Notes: generated by a model not told the origin, from the sequence alone. A stretch of 64,000 nucleotides of DNA from Kineosporiaceae bacterium (GCA_016713225.1 JADJPO010000003.1:744001-808000); one strand, 5' to 3'; positions 45,702 through 54,435 are shown, counted from the stretch's first letter. Numbers and translations are program-made.

Positions 45702-46622
45702 TCATTCCTCCTCGAGGCCAGGGGTTCGCAGGGCAGAGGACCTCGGGTCGGCGACCAGCTCGGCAGCTCGCCCGGGAACCGGCGGCGGTGTCCCCCCGAA
45801 TGCGGGACACAACTCCTGATGTGCACACCAGGAACACATCCGCCCCGGGGAGGCGCGCCAGTCACCGGTGTGGACGGCGAGCTCGATCGCGGCCCAGAGC
45901 GCCCGCAGCTTGCGCTCGGTGGCGAGCAACTCGTCCTCGTCGGGCGCGTAACGCAAGATCTCGCCGTTGCCGAGGTAGACCAGTTGCAGGACGGCGGGCA
46001 CGACGCCGTGCAACCGCCACAGCACCAGGGCGTAGAACTTCATCTGGAACAGGGCCTTCGCCTCGTACGCCTCTCGAGGTGCCCTGCCGGTCTTGTAGTC
46101 CACGACCCGCAACCGACCGTCCGGCGCGACGTCCAGCCGATCGACATAGCCGTGCAGCATCAGACCCGCGCTGGGATCACCGGGCTGCCCGTCGTCCAAC
46201 CGGGTCTGGACGTACAGCTCACGCTCAGCGGGCTCGAGCCGGGTCGGGTCCTCCAGGTCGAACCATCGCGAGAGCAGTGCCGGCACCCCGGCCAACCACT
46301 GCGAGACCCCGTCCGGGTCGGCGAGGTACACCTCGGCCAGCTCGGGTGAGGCCTCCCGGACCCGCTGCCACTGGTTCTCGATCATGGCCTCGGCAGCGGC
46401 CAGGTTCCGTTCGGCGGCGGGAAGGTCGAACAACCGCTCCAGGACGGCGTGCACCACGGTGCCGCGGACCGCAGCCGGTGTCGGTCGGTCGGGCAATCGG
46501 TCGATCACCCGGAAGCGATACATCAACGGGCACTGCATGAAGTCCGCAGCCCGCGAGGGGGACAGCCGCGGCATCGGGTCACCGTGCGCCGGTGGCGTGG
46601 CGGTGAGCTCGGCCGTCGTCAT
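45702..46622 (-). CDS. RecB-family PD-(D/E)XK exonuclease with Fe-S cysteines
   Basis: 306 residues. The nuclease core shows GTVVHAVLERLF (motif with the His), HGYVDRLDV and VVDYKTGR (Asp...DYK catalytic motif). Four cysteines, C31 (MQCP) and C263, C266, C272 (CSWCAHQELC), match the iron-sulfur arrangement of AddB and Cas4 nucleases. It corresponds to Rv2119 next to trmI. Such enzymes resect DNA during repair. Start: ATG 46622, 7 nt after TAGAGT, which belongs to a DNA-damage-type promoter. Confidence 0.88.
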   Translation of the reverse strand: MTTAELTATPPAHGDPMPRLSPSRAADFMQCPLMYRFRVIDRLPDRPTPAAVRGTVVHAVLERLFDLPAAERNLAAAEAMIENQWQRVREASPELAEVYLADPDGVSQWLAGVPALLSRWFDLEDPTRLEPAERELYVQTRLDDGQPGDPSAGLMLHGYVDRLDVAPDGRLRVVDYKTGRAPREAYEAKALFQMKFYALVLWRLHGVVPAVLQLVYLGNGEILRYAPDEDELLATERKLRALWAAIELAVHTGDWRASPGRMCSWCAHQELCPAFGGTPPPVPGRAAELVADPRSSALRTPGLEEE

Positions 46623-46629
46623 GTCCCGC

Positions 46630-46652
46630 ACTCTAGGTGCGACCACCGACAG
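46630..46652 (-). promoter_or_regulatory. RecA-NDp/PafBC-type DNA-damage promoter (RecB-like gene)
   Basis: On the minus strand CTGTCGGTG (46652-46644), 8 nt, TAGAGT (46635-46630). The mycobacterial LexA-independent damage promoter is tTGTCRgtg-N8-TAnnnT; this copy differs only at the weakly conserved first base. The ATG follows 7 nt later. Confidence 0.7.
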
Positions 46653-46700
46653 GCTCGGCCGGCGGCCCTTCCCTCCGGCGCGCCCCGTGCGCCCAGGCCT

Positions 46701-46723
46701 TTGTCAGGGGCGGGACGTAGAGT
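46701..46723 (+). promoter_or_regulatory. RecA-NDp/PafBC-type DNA-damage promoter (site-2 protease gene)
   Basis: TTGTCAGGG (46701-46709), 8 nt, TAGAGT (46718-46723), then GTG 7 nt later. It matches tTGTCRgtg-N8-TAnnnT at all positions but the eighth of the upstream box. It is divergent from the matching promoter at 46630. Confidence 0.65.
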
Positions 46724-46730
46724 CGTGGAC

Positions 46731-47882
46731 GTGGCCAGACCGATCACTGATGAGCCAGCCTCGGGAGCGCGGGGCGGTATCCGGCTGGGCACCGTCCTGG
46801 GTGCCCCCGTCCTGCTGATGCCCTCCTGGTTCGTGATCGCGATCCTGATCACCGCCACCTACACCCCCGCCGTTCGGACTCGATTGCCGGATGCGGGTGC
46901 GATGGCGATCCTGGTGGCGTTCGGGGCTGCCGCGCTGTTGCTGGCCTCGGTCTTCCTGCACGAACTGGCTCACGCGGTCGCCGCGCGCGCCGTGGGCACG
47001 CCGCCGTCCCACATCGTGCTGGATCTGTGGGGCGGGCACACCGCCTTCGACGCCGACCTGACCACCCCCGGGCGCAGCGCGTTGGTGAGCGTGGTCGGGC
47101 CGGGGACGAACGCTGTGCTGGCAGTTGTCGGGCTGGTGCTGCAACCGCTCGTCGCGGACGACGGCGTGGCCGACCTCCTGCTCATCGGCCTGATCTACTC
47201 CAACGCCGTGGTGGCGATCTTCAACGCCCTTCCCGGTCTGCCCCTCGACGGCGGCCGAGTCCTCGAGGCCCTGGTCTGGAAGGTCAGCGGCAACCGAGGC
47301 CTGGGCACCGTCTCGGCCGGCTGGGCCGGGCGGCTGGTCGCGGCGGGGCTGGCGTTCTGGGCGGTCGGGCGCCCGCTGCTGGCCGGGCGCATCCCCTCCT
47401 TGACGTCGGCGATCTGGATGCTGCTGATCGCCTGGATGCTCTGGCAAGGCGCCACGAGCGCCCTCACGATCGGGCGCTGGCGCCAGCGCACCCCGACCCT
47501 CAGCGTGCGTGAGCTGATTCGACCGGCGGTGGCGGTCGCTGCGGCGAGCCCGTTGGCAGAGGCGCTGCATCACGCACAGATCTCTCGCGCGGAGCAGATC
47601 GTGCTGCTGGGCCACGACGGTGAACCGATCGCGGTGGTCGATGCCCGGGCCCTGGCCTCGGTCCCCCCCGAACGGCTCTCGGTCACCCCGGCGCAGGCGG
47701 TCGGTCGATCCCTGCCACCGCACGCCACCGTGCCGATCACCCTGGACGGCGAGGCTCTGCTCGAGCATCTGCGCGCCACGGCGCACCACGAGTACGCGGT
47801 CCTCGACCCGGCCGGCCGGGTCGTGGGTGTGTTGTACGGCACGGACATCCAGGCCCGCCTCGACGGACGTGCGAGCGGGTAG
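46731..47882 (+). CDS. site-2-protease-family membrane metalloprotease (M50) with CBS-like tail
   Basis: 383 residues. The zinc site HELAH is at 77-81 and the second motif FNALPGLPLDGG at 164-175, with N165 and the metal-binding D173. About six helices precede residue 250. A cytoplasmic tail of about 110 residues resembles a CBS pair (LSVRELIRPAVAVAAASPL, YAVLDPAGRVVGVLYGTDI). Such proteases cut membrane proteins such as anti-sigma factors. The GTG lies 7 nt after TAGAGT, so the gene is probably leaderless and damage-linked. Confidence 0.9.
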   Translation: MARPITDEPASGARGGIRLGTVLGAPVLLMPSWFVIAILITATYTPAVRTRLPDAGAMAILVAFGAAALLLASVFLHELAHAVAARAVGTPPSHIVLDLWGGHTAFDADLTTPGRSALVSVVGPGTNAVLAVVGLVLQPLVADDGVADLLLIGLIYSNAVVAIFNALPGLPLDGGRVLEALVWKVSGNRGLGTVSAGWAGRLVAAGLAFWAVGRPLLAGRIPSLTSAIWMLLIAWMLWQGATSALTIGRWRQRTPTLSVRELIRPAVAVAAASPLAEALHHAQISRAEQIVLLGHDGEPIAVVDARALASVPPERLSVTPAQAVGRSLPPHATVPITLDGEALLEHLRATAHHEYAVLDPAGRVVGVLYGTDIQARLDGRASG

Positions 47883-47911
47883 GCGTGACGGGCGGTCTAG
47901 ACTCCCCGGCC

Positions 47912-48946
47912 ATGACCTCCACGGAACCGACCGGCGCTGCGGGTCGGCGGGGGCCGTTGCGAGCCGGGGAGCGAGTACAACTCACCGACCCCAAGGGCCG
48001 GCTGCACACCATCACCCTCAACCCCGGGAGCCAGTTCCACACCCATCGTGGGCTCTTCGGCCACGACGAGTTGATCGGGCGTCCGGAGGGCTGGGTGGTC
48101 CGCAACACCGCCGGCGTCGACTACCTCGCGCTGCGACCGTTGCTCGCCGACTATGTCCTGTCGATGCCGCGGGGTGCCGCGGTGGTCTATCCCAAGGACG
48201 CCGGCCAGATCGTGGCCATGGGCGACATCTTCCCCGGCGCGCGAGTGGTCGAGGCGGGGGTGGGTTCCGGAGCGCTCACCATGTCGCTGCTGCGGGCCGT
48301 GGGCGACGGCGGCCGGGTCTACTCGTTCGAACGCCGCGCCGACTTCGCCACCATCGCCCGGGCCAATGTCGAGGCGTTCTTCGGCACCGCGCATCCGGCC
48401 TGGCACCTCACCGTCGCCGATCTGGTGGAGGGTCTGACGTCCTGGTTGGAGGAGGAGTCGTTCGAACCGGTCGACCGCGTCGTCCTCGACATGCTCGCCC
48501 CCTGGGAGTGTCTCGACGCCGTGGGCCGCGTGTTGGCTCCCGGGGGAGTGCTGGTCTGCTACGTGGCGACCGCCACCCAGTTGTCGCGGCTGGCCGAGGC
48601 ACTGCGCGGTCACGGCGGCTACACCGAGCCGTCCGCCTGGGAGTCGATGGTGCGCGGTTGGCACCTCGAGGGACTGGCCGTCCGACCGCAACACCGTATG
48701 GTCGGGCACACCGGCTTCCTGATGACGAGCCGACGCATGGCCGACGGGGTCGCCGCACCACCTCGCCGGCGGCGTCCGGCCGGCACGACGCGCGAGGCGA
48801 CAGCCGAGACCGAGGCGGCCTGGGACGAGTGGGCCTCGGACGGCGAGTGGTCCGCTGCCGATGTCGGCGAACGTCCGGTATCGACCAAGAAGGTGCGTCG
48901 GACGGTGCGTGCCGTGCAACCGGCCGACGAGGCGGGGCCGGCCTGA
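47912..48946 (+). CDS. trmI: tRNA (adenine-N1-)-methyltransferase TrmI (m1A58)
   Basis: 344 residues from the ATG at 47912, 8 nt after TAGACT. The small N-terminal beta domain (GERVQLTDPKGRLHTITL) is followed by the SAM-binding motif VVEAGVGSGALT (about 113-124) and VDRVVLDMLAPWECLDAV. It methylates A58 in the T-loop of tRNAs. The C-terminal ~60 residues form a charged extension absent from minimal homologues. It matches Rv2118c, next to the RecB-like gene and mpa. Confidence 0.92.
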   Translation: MTSTEPTGAAGRRGPLRAGERVQLTDPKGRLHTITLNPGSQFHTHRGLFGHDELIGRPEGWVVRNTAGVDYLALRPLLADYVLSMPRGAAVVYPKDAGQIVAMGDIFPGARVVEAGVGSGALTMSLLRAVGDGGRVYSFERRADFATIARANVEAFFGTAHPAWHLTVADLVEGLTSWLEEESFEPVDRVVLDMLAPWECLDAVGRVLAPGGVLVCYVATATQLSRLAEALRGHGGYTEPSAWESMVRGWHLEGLAVRPQHRMVGHTGFLMTSRRMADGVAAPPRRRRPAGTTREATAETEAAWDEWASDGEWSAADVGERPVSTKKVRRTVRAVQPADEAGPA

Positions 48947-48947
48947 G

Positions 48948-49178
48948 CCCTGGCGCCAGGGTCCGACCCGCCACCCGGCGTCCGTGGGCTACGACACAGC
49001 GCGCTGTGGTTCCCGGCCCTGGAGGTGCCACAGGCCGGGCGGTTATGGTCGTTTCTCGGCAATGGCGACGACGAACGAGACGACCAGGCATGTCTCGCGG
49101 GATCTCCGCGTTGTCGTGAGGCGGCCCGTCGGACATCGGGGTTAGGGTCGAATCGACTCCACGAGCAACGACGGGAGG
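48948..49178 (+). promoter_or_regulatory. arc/mpa leader region
   Basis: The 240-bp gap holds three things. A 14-bp perfect palindrome CCCTGGCGCCAGGG (48948-48961) lies just after trmI. A second, CACAGCGCGCTGTG, is at 48995-49008. A probable -10 TAGGGT (49143-49148) lies about 39 nt before the arc start, with a GGGAGG ribosome site (49173-49178). The first palindrome may end trmI transcripts; the second could be an operator. Confidence 0.45.
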
Positions 49179-49186
49179 TGCCCGCG

Positions 49187-50866
49187 ATGAGCAGGAACGA
49201 CGAGTCGTCTGGATCGGATCCGTCGAGTGGTGCAGCCGAGGTGGCCCGGTTGCAGGCGCAGGTGACGCAGCTGGCATCTCAGAACGATCGATTGGCCTCC
49301 ACCTTGCGCGATGCCCGCGATCAGATCGTGGCGCTCAAGGCCGAGGTCGATCGGCTGGCCCAGCCGCCGAACACGTTCGGGGTGATCGTCGCCCTGAGTG
49401 AGCCCGACGACGACGGGCCGGCCGGAACGGTCGAGATCTTCACCTCGGGGCGCAAGATGCGCGTCGGGTTGAGTCCCTCGATCGACCTGGACACGTTGCA
49501 CCCCGGTCAGGAGGTCATGCTCAACGAGGCGTTCAACGTGGTCGCCGCGCGCGATTTCGATCGCACCGGCGAGATCGTGATCCTCAAGGAGCTGCTGGAC
49601 GACGACCGAGCCCTGGTCGTGGCTCACGCCGACGAGGAGCGCGTGGTGCACCTGGCCGGCCCGCTGATCGGCCAGAAGCTCCGCGTCGGTGATGCCTTCA
49701 CCATGGACCCGCGGTCGAGCTTCATCTTCGAGAAGGTGCCGCGTGCCGAGGTCGAAGAGCTGGTGCTCGAAGAGGTGCCGGACATCGAGTACGAGGACAT
49801 CGGTGGTCTGGCATCGCAGATCGAGCAGATCCGCGACGCCGTCGAGCTGCCGTTCCTGCACCCCGACCTGTTCCGCGAGCACGGTCTCAAGCCGCCCAAG
49901 GGCATCCTGCTCTACGGCCCGCCCGGCTGCGGCAAGACCCTGATCGCCAAGGCGGTGGCCAACTCGCTGGCCAAGAAGGCCGCCGAGGCGCGTGGGCTCA
50001 AAGAGGCCAAGAGCTACTTCCTCAATGTCAAGGGTCCCGAGCTGCTCAACAAGTACGTCGGTGAGACCGAACGGCACATCCGGCTGATCTTCGCCCGGGC
50101 CCGGGAGAAGGCCTCCGACGGAACCCCGGTCGTGGTGTTCTTCGACGAGATGGACTCGCTGTTCCGCACCCGCGGATCCGGGGTGTCCAGCGATGTCGAG
50201 ACCACGATCGTGCCGCAGCTGCTCAGCGAGATCGATGGGGTCGAGCGTCTCGAGAACGTGATCGTGATCGGTGCCTCGAACCGAGAGGACATGATCGACC
50301 CGGCCATCCTGCGTCCCGGCCGGCTGGACGTGAAGATCAAGATCCAGCGTCCGGACGCCGAGGCGGCCAAGGACATCTTCTCCAAGTACCTGACCACCGA
50401 CCTGCCGCTGCACCCGGTCGATCTGGCAGCCAACGACGGGGCCGCCGCGGCCACGGTCGAAGCGATGATCATGCGCACCGTGGAGCGGATGTACACCGAG
50501 ACCGAGGAGAACCAGTTCCTCGAGGTCACCTACGCCAACGGCGACAAGGAGATCCTCTACTTCAAGGACTTCAACTCCGGCGCGATGATCCAGAACATCG
50601 TCGACCGGGCCAAGAAGACCGCGATCAAGGATCTGCTCGAGACCGGCCAGCGCGGGATCCGGCTCGATCACCTGCTCATCGCCTGTGTGGACGAGTTCAA
50701 GGAGAACGAGGACCTGCCCAACACCACCAACCCCGACGACTGGGCGCGGATCTCGGGCAAGAAGGGTGAGCGGATCGTCTACATCCGCACCATCATCCAG
50801 GGCAAGCAGGGCACCGAGCCCGGCCGCACCATCGACACCGTCGCCAACACCGGCCAATACCTCTGA
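49187..50866 (+). CDS. arc: proteasome-associated AAA ATPase Arc/Mpa
   Basis: 559 residues. Order: N-terminal coiled coil (about 14-60) that captures Pup, tandem OB domains (about 65-200), then the AAA module with Walker A GPPGCGKT (244-251) and Walker B FFDEMDS (about 319). The C-terminus ends GQYL, the peptide that docks into and opens the 20S proteasome gate. It unfolds pupylated proteins into PrcAB. Unlike most neighbours it has a proper ribosome site and a leader. It matches Rv2115c. Confidence 0.96.
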   Translation: MSRNDESSGSDPSSGAAEVARLQAQVTQLASQNDRLASTLRDARDQIVALKAEVDRLAQPPNTFGVIVALSEPDDDGPAGTVEIFTSGRKMRVGLSPSIDLDTLHPGQEVMLNEAFNVVAARDFDRTGEIVILKELLDDDRALVVAHADEERVVHLAGPLIGQKLRVGDAFTMDPRSSFIFEKVPRAEVEELVLEEVPDIEYEDIGGLASQIEQIRDAVELPFLHPDLFREHGLKPPKGILLYGPPGCGKTLIAKAVANSLAKKAAEARGLKEAKSYFLNVKGPELLNKYVGETERHIRLIFARAREKASDGTPVVVFFDEMDSLFRTRGSGVSSDVETTIVPQLLSEIDGVERLENVIVIGASNREDMIDPAILRPGRLDVKIKIQRPDAEAAKDIFSKYLTTDLPLHPVDLAANDGAAAATVEAMIMRTVERMYTETEENQFLEVTYANGDKEILYFKDFNSGAMIQNIVDRAKKTAIKDLLETGQRGIRLDHLLIACVDEFKENEDLPNTTNPDDWARISGKKGERIVYIRTIIQGKQGTEPGRTIDTVANTGQYL

Positions 50867-50888
50867 TCCACCCGTCGAACCCGCTCCC

Positions 50889-50924
50889 AAACCTGCTCAC
50901 TAACCTGCTCACAAACCTGCTCAT
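50889..50924 (+). repeat. three tandem 12-bp repeats
   Basis: AAACCTGCTCAC, TAACCTGCTCAC and AAACCTGCTCAT follow one another at 50889, 50901 and 50913. The last runs into the long inverted repeat downstream of arc. Confidence 0.85.
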
Positions 50925-51018
50925 GCTCCGCAGGTGACACGTCCATGCTCCGTTGCCGCCCCGAATCGGCGTCACCAGCGGAGCATGAGCAGTCACCTGC
51001 GGAGCATGAGCGGGTTTG
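50912..51018. terminator. nested inverted repeat between convergent arc and macB-type genes
   Basis: The outer arms 50912-50938 and 50992-51018 pair over 27 bp with a single G-T wobble (20 bp perfect: 50919-50938 with 50992-51011). Inside lies a second pair, CATGCTCCG (50944) with CGGAGCATG (50979), and a small CCGA-A-TCGG hairpin (50961-50969). It probably acts as a terminator for both strands and can extrude as a cruciform. Confidence 0.75.
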
Positions 51019-51059
51019 GGGATGGGTTTGGGGATGGGTTTGGGGGTGGGCTTGGGGGT
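51012..51059 (+). repeat. four tandem 12-bp G-rich repeats (G-quadruplex-prone)
   Basis: GGGTTTGGGGAT twice, then GGGTTTGGGGGT and GGGCTTGGGGGT, at 51012, 51024, 51036 and 51048. Eight runs of three or more G with loops of 1-3 nt satisfy the usual G-quadruplex pattern on the plus strand. The tract abuts the stop of the permease gene at 51072. Confidence 0.85.
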
Positions 51060-51071
51060 GTGGTGGGGTGG

Positions 51072-52256
51072 TTACTCGGTGCGGAGGGCTTCGACGGGTT
51101 CCAGGGCGCCGGCCCGGCGGGCGGGGAAGACGCCGAAGAAGACTCCGACCGCCACCGAGACGCCGAACGCCAGGGCCAGGGACCACCAGGCGATCTCGGC
51201 GGGCAACTCGGTGAAGCGGTCGGCGATCAGGGCGGCGCCCACCCCCAGGCCCATCCCGAGCACGCCGCCGATGGTGGTCAGAACCACGGCCTCGACCAGA
51301 AACTGGGCCAGGACGTCGCGTTGCCGCGCCCCGAGCGCCTTGCGCAGGCCGATCTCGCGGGTTCGTTCCCGCACCGAGACCAGCATGATGTTCGAGACCC
51401 CCACCCCGCCGACCACCAGTGAGATGCCGGCGATGGCCGCCAGGACGACGGTGAGCAGGCTGAGGATGCTGCCGACGGTGCCCAGGATCTGGGTCTGGGT
51501 GACCGCCGAGAACGTCTCGCCCTCGTACTTGTCGCCCAGCGCGGCGATGATCCTCGACTGCAGCGCGTCGATGGTGTCGAGGTTGGGCGCCTTGACCGCC
51601 AGGGCGTCGATCCGGTCCACCCCGAACAGGCGCTGCGCCGCCGTGACCGGCACGTGCACCTCGAGATCGCGACTGACCCCGAAGGTCGAACCGATCTCGG
51701 TGAACACCCCGATCACCCGGAACCGCACCCCGGCCACGGTGACCTGGCGTCCCACCGGATCGACATCACCGAACAGCGTGCGCGCGGTCTGCGACCCCAG
51801 GACGGCGACCCGCCGGCGGGTCTCGACGTCCCCGGCCGACAGGTACCGACCGCGAGCCAGCGGCCGGTCGAAGACCAAGGGCACCGTCTCGGTGGTGCCG
51901 TTGACGGTGGCGAACACCGATCGGCTGCCCACCCGCACCTGCTCGCCGGACGACACGGTGGCGGCCACGGCGTCCCGGTTGCCCACCACCCGGCCCAGGA
52001 ACGCGACGTCCTCGAGCTGCAGCCGACTGAGCGCCGGGGCCGAGCCGAACTGCACCTGCCCGGGCACCACCAGGATCAGGTTCGATCCGAGCCCCTCGAC
52101 CTGGCGCTCCACCTCACGCTTGGCGCCGCTGCCGATCGCCACCAGGATCACCACCGCGCCCACGCCGATGATCACCCCGAGCATGGTCAGCGCGCTGCGC
52201 AACCGGTTGGCACGCAGGGCGGTCAGTGCCGAGGCGAAGGCCTCCCCGAGCTTCAC
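51072..52256 (-). CDS. MacB-type ABC permease
   Basis: 394 residues: one N-terminal helix (LGVIIGVGAVVILVAIG), a ~220-residue extracytoplasmic MacB domain, then three helices from about residue 270. The conserved VREREIG-like loop reads VRERTREIGLRKALGA, and SLVVGGVGVSNIMLVS is the MacB hallmark. The last gene of a three-gene operon adaptor-ATPase-permease; GTG overlaps the ATPase stop by 4 nt. The likely substrates are peptides, lipids or antibiotics. Confidence 0.9.
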   Translation of the reverse strand: MKLGEAFASALTALRANRLRSALTMLGVIIGVGAVVILVAIGSGAKREVERQVEGLGSNLILVVPGQVQFGSAPALSRLQLEDVAFLGRVVGNRDAVAATVSSGEQVRVGSRSVFATVNGTTETVPLVFDRPLARGRYLSAGDVETRRRVAVLGSQTARTLFGDVDPVGRQVTVAGVRFRVIGVFTEIGSTFGVSRDLEVHVPVTAAQRLFGVDRIDALAVKAPNLDTIDALQSRIIAALGDKYEGETFSAVTQTQILGTVGSILSLLTVVLAAIAGISLVVGGVGVSNIMLVSVRERTREIGLRKALGARQRDVLAQFLVEAVVLTTIGGVLGMGLGVGAALIADRFTELPAEIAWWSLALAFGVSVAVGVFFGVFPARRAGALEPVEALRTE

Positions 52257-53062
52257 GAGGCCGACTCCCCGCCCCGGTCGCGTGCGGTGTCGTCGAGCGC
52301 CGTCACGTCCAGCACCGCGCCGTCGGTTGCCACGTCGTCCAGCACCAGGCCATCGCGCATCCGCACCTGGCGGCGGGCGCGGGCCGCGACCTCGCGGTCG
52401 TGGGTCACCAGCATCACCGCGACCCCCCGCTCACGGTTGAGCTGTTCCAGGATCGCCATCACCTCGGTTCCGGTGGCGGTGTCGAGGTTGCCGGTCGGCT
52501 CGTCCGCGAGCAGCAGCGCCGGGTCACCGACCAGGGCTCGCGCGATCGCCACCCGTTGCTGCTCACCACCGGACAGTTGGGCGGGCCGGTGATCGAGCCG
52601 GTGCCCCAGGCCAACCGACTCCAGCGCCGCGACCGCGCGTTCCCGGCGTTCGCGCCGTGCCACCCCGCGATAGATCAGCGGCAGCGCCACGTTGTCGACC
52701 GCCGTCGTGCGGGCCAGCAGCTGAAACGCCTGGAACACGAACCCGATGGTGCGGTTGCGCTGTGCTGCCAGCCCGTCGTCGTCCAGGGTGCGCACGTCGC
52801 GACCGTTGACCATGAGCTGCCCCGAGGTCGGCCGGTCGAGCAGCCCCAGCAGGTGCATCAAGGTGGACTTGCCCGACCCGGACGGCCCGATCAGTGCCAC
52901 GTAGTCGCCCGCGGCGACCCGCAACGAGACCCCGCGCAGCGCCTGCACCTCGACCGTGCCGACCCGGTAGGTCCGCCGGACGTCGATCGCCTCCACCGCT
53001 GCCACCCCAGCCGCCACCCCAGCGGCCAACCCAGCGGCCGTCGAGGCGGGCGGTTGGTTCAC
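52253..53062 (-). CDS. MacB-type ABC ATPase
   Basis: 269 residues from the GTG at 53062, which overlaps the adaptor gene's stop by 4 nt. After an Ala/Val-rich N-terminal stretch come Walker A GPSGSGKST, the signature LSGGEQQRV and Walker B LLADEPTGNLD, then an H-loop THDREV. A C-terminal tail of about 35 residues is rich in Asp. It energises the permease downstream. Confidence 0.92.
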   Translation of the reverse strand: MNQPPASTAAGLAAGVAAGVAAVEAIDVRRTYRVGTVEVQALRGVSLRVAAGDYVALIGPSGSGKSTLMHLLGLLDRPTSGQLMVNGRDVRTLDDDGLAAQRNRTIGFVFQAFQLLARTTAVDNVALPLIYRGVARRERRERAVAALESVGLGHRLDHRPAQLSGGEQQRVAIARALVGDPALLLADEPTGNLDTATGTEVMAILEQLNRERGVAVMLVTHDREVAARARRQVRMRDGLVLDDVATDGAVLDVTALDDTARDRGGESAS

Positions 53063-54435
53063 GGGGTGACCCGCTGCCCGGCGCCGACCTTGTCCGCGCC
53101 CCGGATGACCACCCGGTCGCCCACGGCGAGCCCCTTGACGATCTCGATCCGTTCGGCGCCCTGCGCACCCAACGTGACCGGACGACGCTGCGCCACGCCG
53201 TCGTTCACCAGCCACACGGCGTCCCCGCTCTCGTCACGGAACACCGCCGCGGCGGGTACCGAGATCGCCTGTTCGGCGGTTCGGACGTTCAGTCGTGCCA
53301 CGGCTGACATGCCCGGGCGCAGGCCGGTGCGCGACGGCCCGGCCGGGTCGAGGCGCAGCCGCACCTGATAGGTCACCCCGCCCCGGGCCGAGGTGGTCGG
53401 CTGCAGGTCGACCGAGCGCACGACGGCGGGGTAGCGCATGCCGGGCAGCGCATCGAGTTCGATCTCGGCGGTGACGCCGACCCGCACCATGACGACGTCG
53501 GTCTCGTCGATCGAGGCACTCAGGCCCAGTTCGGAGACATCGGTCACGGTGAGCAGGGCCGACCCGGCCGAAACCGGTGTGCCGACCGCCAGATCGGTGA
53601 CGATCGAGGCGTTCGAGCCGGCCGAACCCCCCACCAGCGACTGGGCCTGTGCCCGCAGGCTGGAGGGCACCTGGTCGAGGGCCGCCGAGAGGTCGGTGCC
53701 TGCCGAGCCACCCGAGGCCCCCGAGTTGGTACCGGACGGCGCGGCCCCACCGAAGGTGACCGTGCCCGAGATCGGCGCCCGGACGGTGAGTGCCTCCACG
53801 GCAGCCTGCGCAGCGATCACCGCGGCACGGGTCTGGGCCCGCTGCGCCTGGGCGAGTGAGGCGGCGAGCCGACCGAGACTGCCCAGCCCGGCGTTGAGCT
53901 GGCCGATGGTCTGCCGGGCAGCGCGCTGAGCGGCCGCATGGTCGGCCCGCGCCGCCGCCAACTGGGCCAGCGTCGCGCTGCGCAAGGCCCCTTCGGGCAG
54001 GGCGTCGGCCGCCTTGCTGGTCTGGGCGAAGGCCGCGTCCGCCGTCCGGTCGGCCTGATCGACCAGCGACAGATCGACCCGCGGCAGGCTCACCCGCCCC
54101 GAGGCGGACGCCGCGGCGTCCGCCTGCTCGGCCTGCTGCAACGTGCTACGCGCCGAGGGACTCTCCAGCCGCAGCAACTCCTGACCGGCGCTGACCCGCT
54201 GGCCATCGCGGACCGTGAGACTCACCACCGTCGCCGCGGCGGGCGAGCTGACCGAGGCGCTGGCCCGGGCGGTGAACGTCGCCGGAGCCTCCACCACCTC
54301 GGTCACCGTGGCGCGTTCGACCGCACCCACCTCGATCCCCGTGGGCTGATCGTTCGTGCACCCACTGAGCCCGCCGGCGGCCAGCACGAACACGGTGATC
54401 AGCGTAGGCAGCCGCGAGGGCAATCGGGTCGACAC
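53059..54435 (-). CDS. MacA/HlyD-type adaptor lipoprotein
   Basis: 458 residues. The lipoprotein signal has LSGC with Cys at 26. It contains a lipoyl-like split domain (VVSLTVRDGQRVSAGQELLRL and APISGTVTFGG), a helical hairpin between, then beta-barrel and membrane-proximal domains (SASIDETDVVMVRVG, AEIELDALPG). It would connect the MacB-type permease to the cell surface; in a monoderm it probably presents or receives substrate outside. TACGAT plus 6 nt precedes the GTG at 54435. Confidence 0.88.
   Translation of the reverse strand: MSTRLPSRLPTLITVFVLAAGGLSGCTNDQPTGIEVGAVERATVTEVVEAPATFTARASASVSSPAAATVVSLTVRDGQRVSAGQELLRLESPSARSTLQQAEQADAAASASGRVSLPRVDLSLVDQADRTADAAFAQTSKAADALPEGALRSATLAQLAAARADHAAAQRAARQTIGQLNAGLGSLGRLAASLAQAQRAQTRAAVIAAQAAVEALTVRAPISGTVTFGGAAPSGTNSGASGGSAGTDLSAALDQVPSSLRAQAQSLVGGSAGSNASIVTDLAVGTPVSAGSALLTVTDVSELGLSASIDETDVVMVRVGVTAEIELDALPGMRYPAVVRSVDLQPTTSARGGVTYQVRLRLDPAGPSRTGLRPGMSAVARLNVRTAEQAISVPAAAVFRDESGDAVWLVNDGVAQRRPVTLGAQGAERIEIVKGLAVGDRVVIRGADKVGAGQRVTP

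Noticed and set aside
49111..49148. Possible PafBC-type promoter of arc (TTGTCGTGA at 49111, TAGGGT at 49143)
   Set aside because: The spacing is far longer than 8 nt; the sequence with correct spacing (CCGTCGGAC) matches poorly.
50889..51059. CRISPR-like repeats downstream of arc
   Set aside because: The 12-bp units are contiguous with no unique spacers and no cas genes; they are simple tandem repeats.
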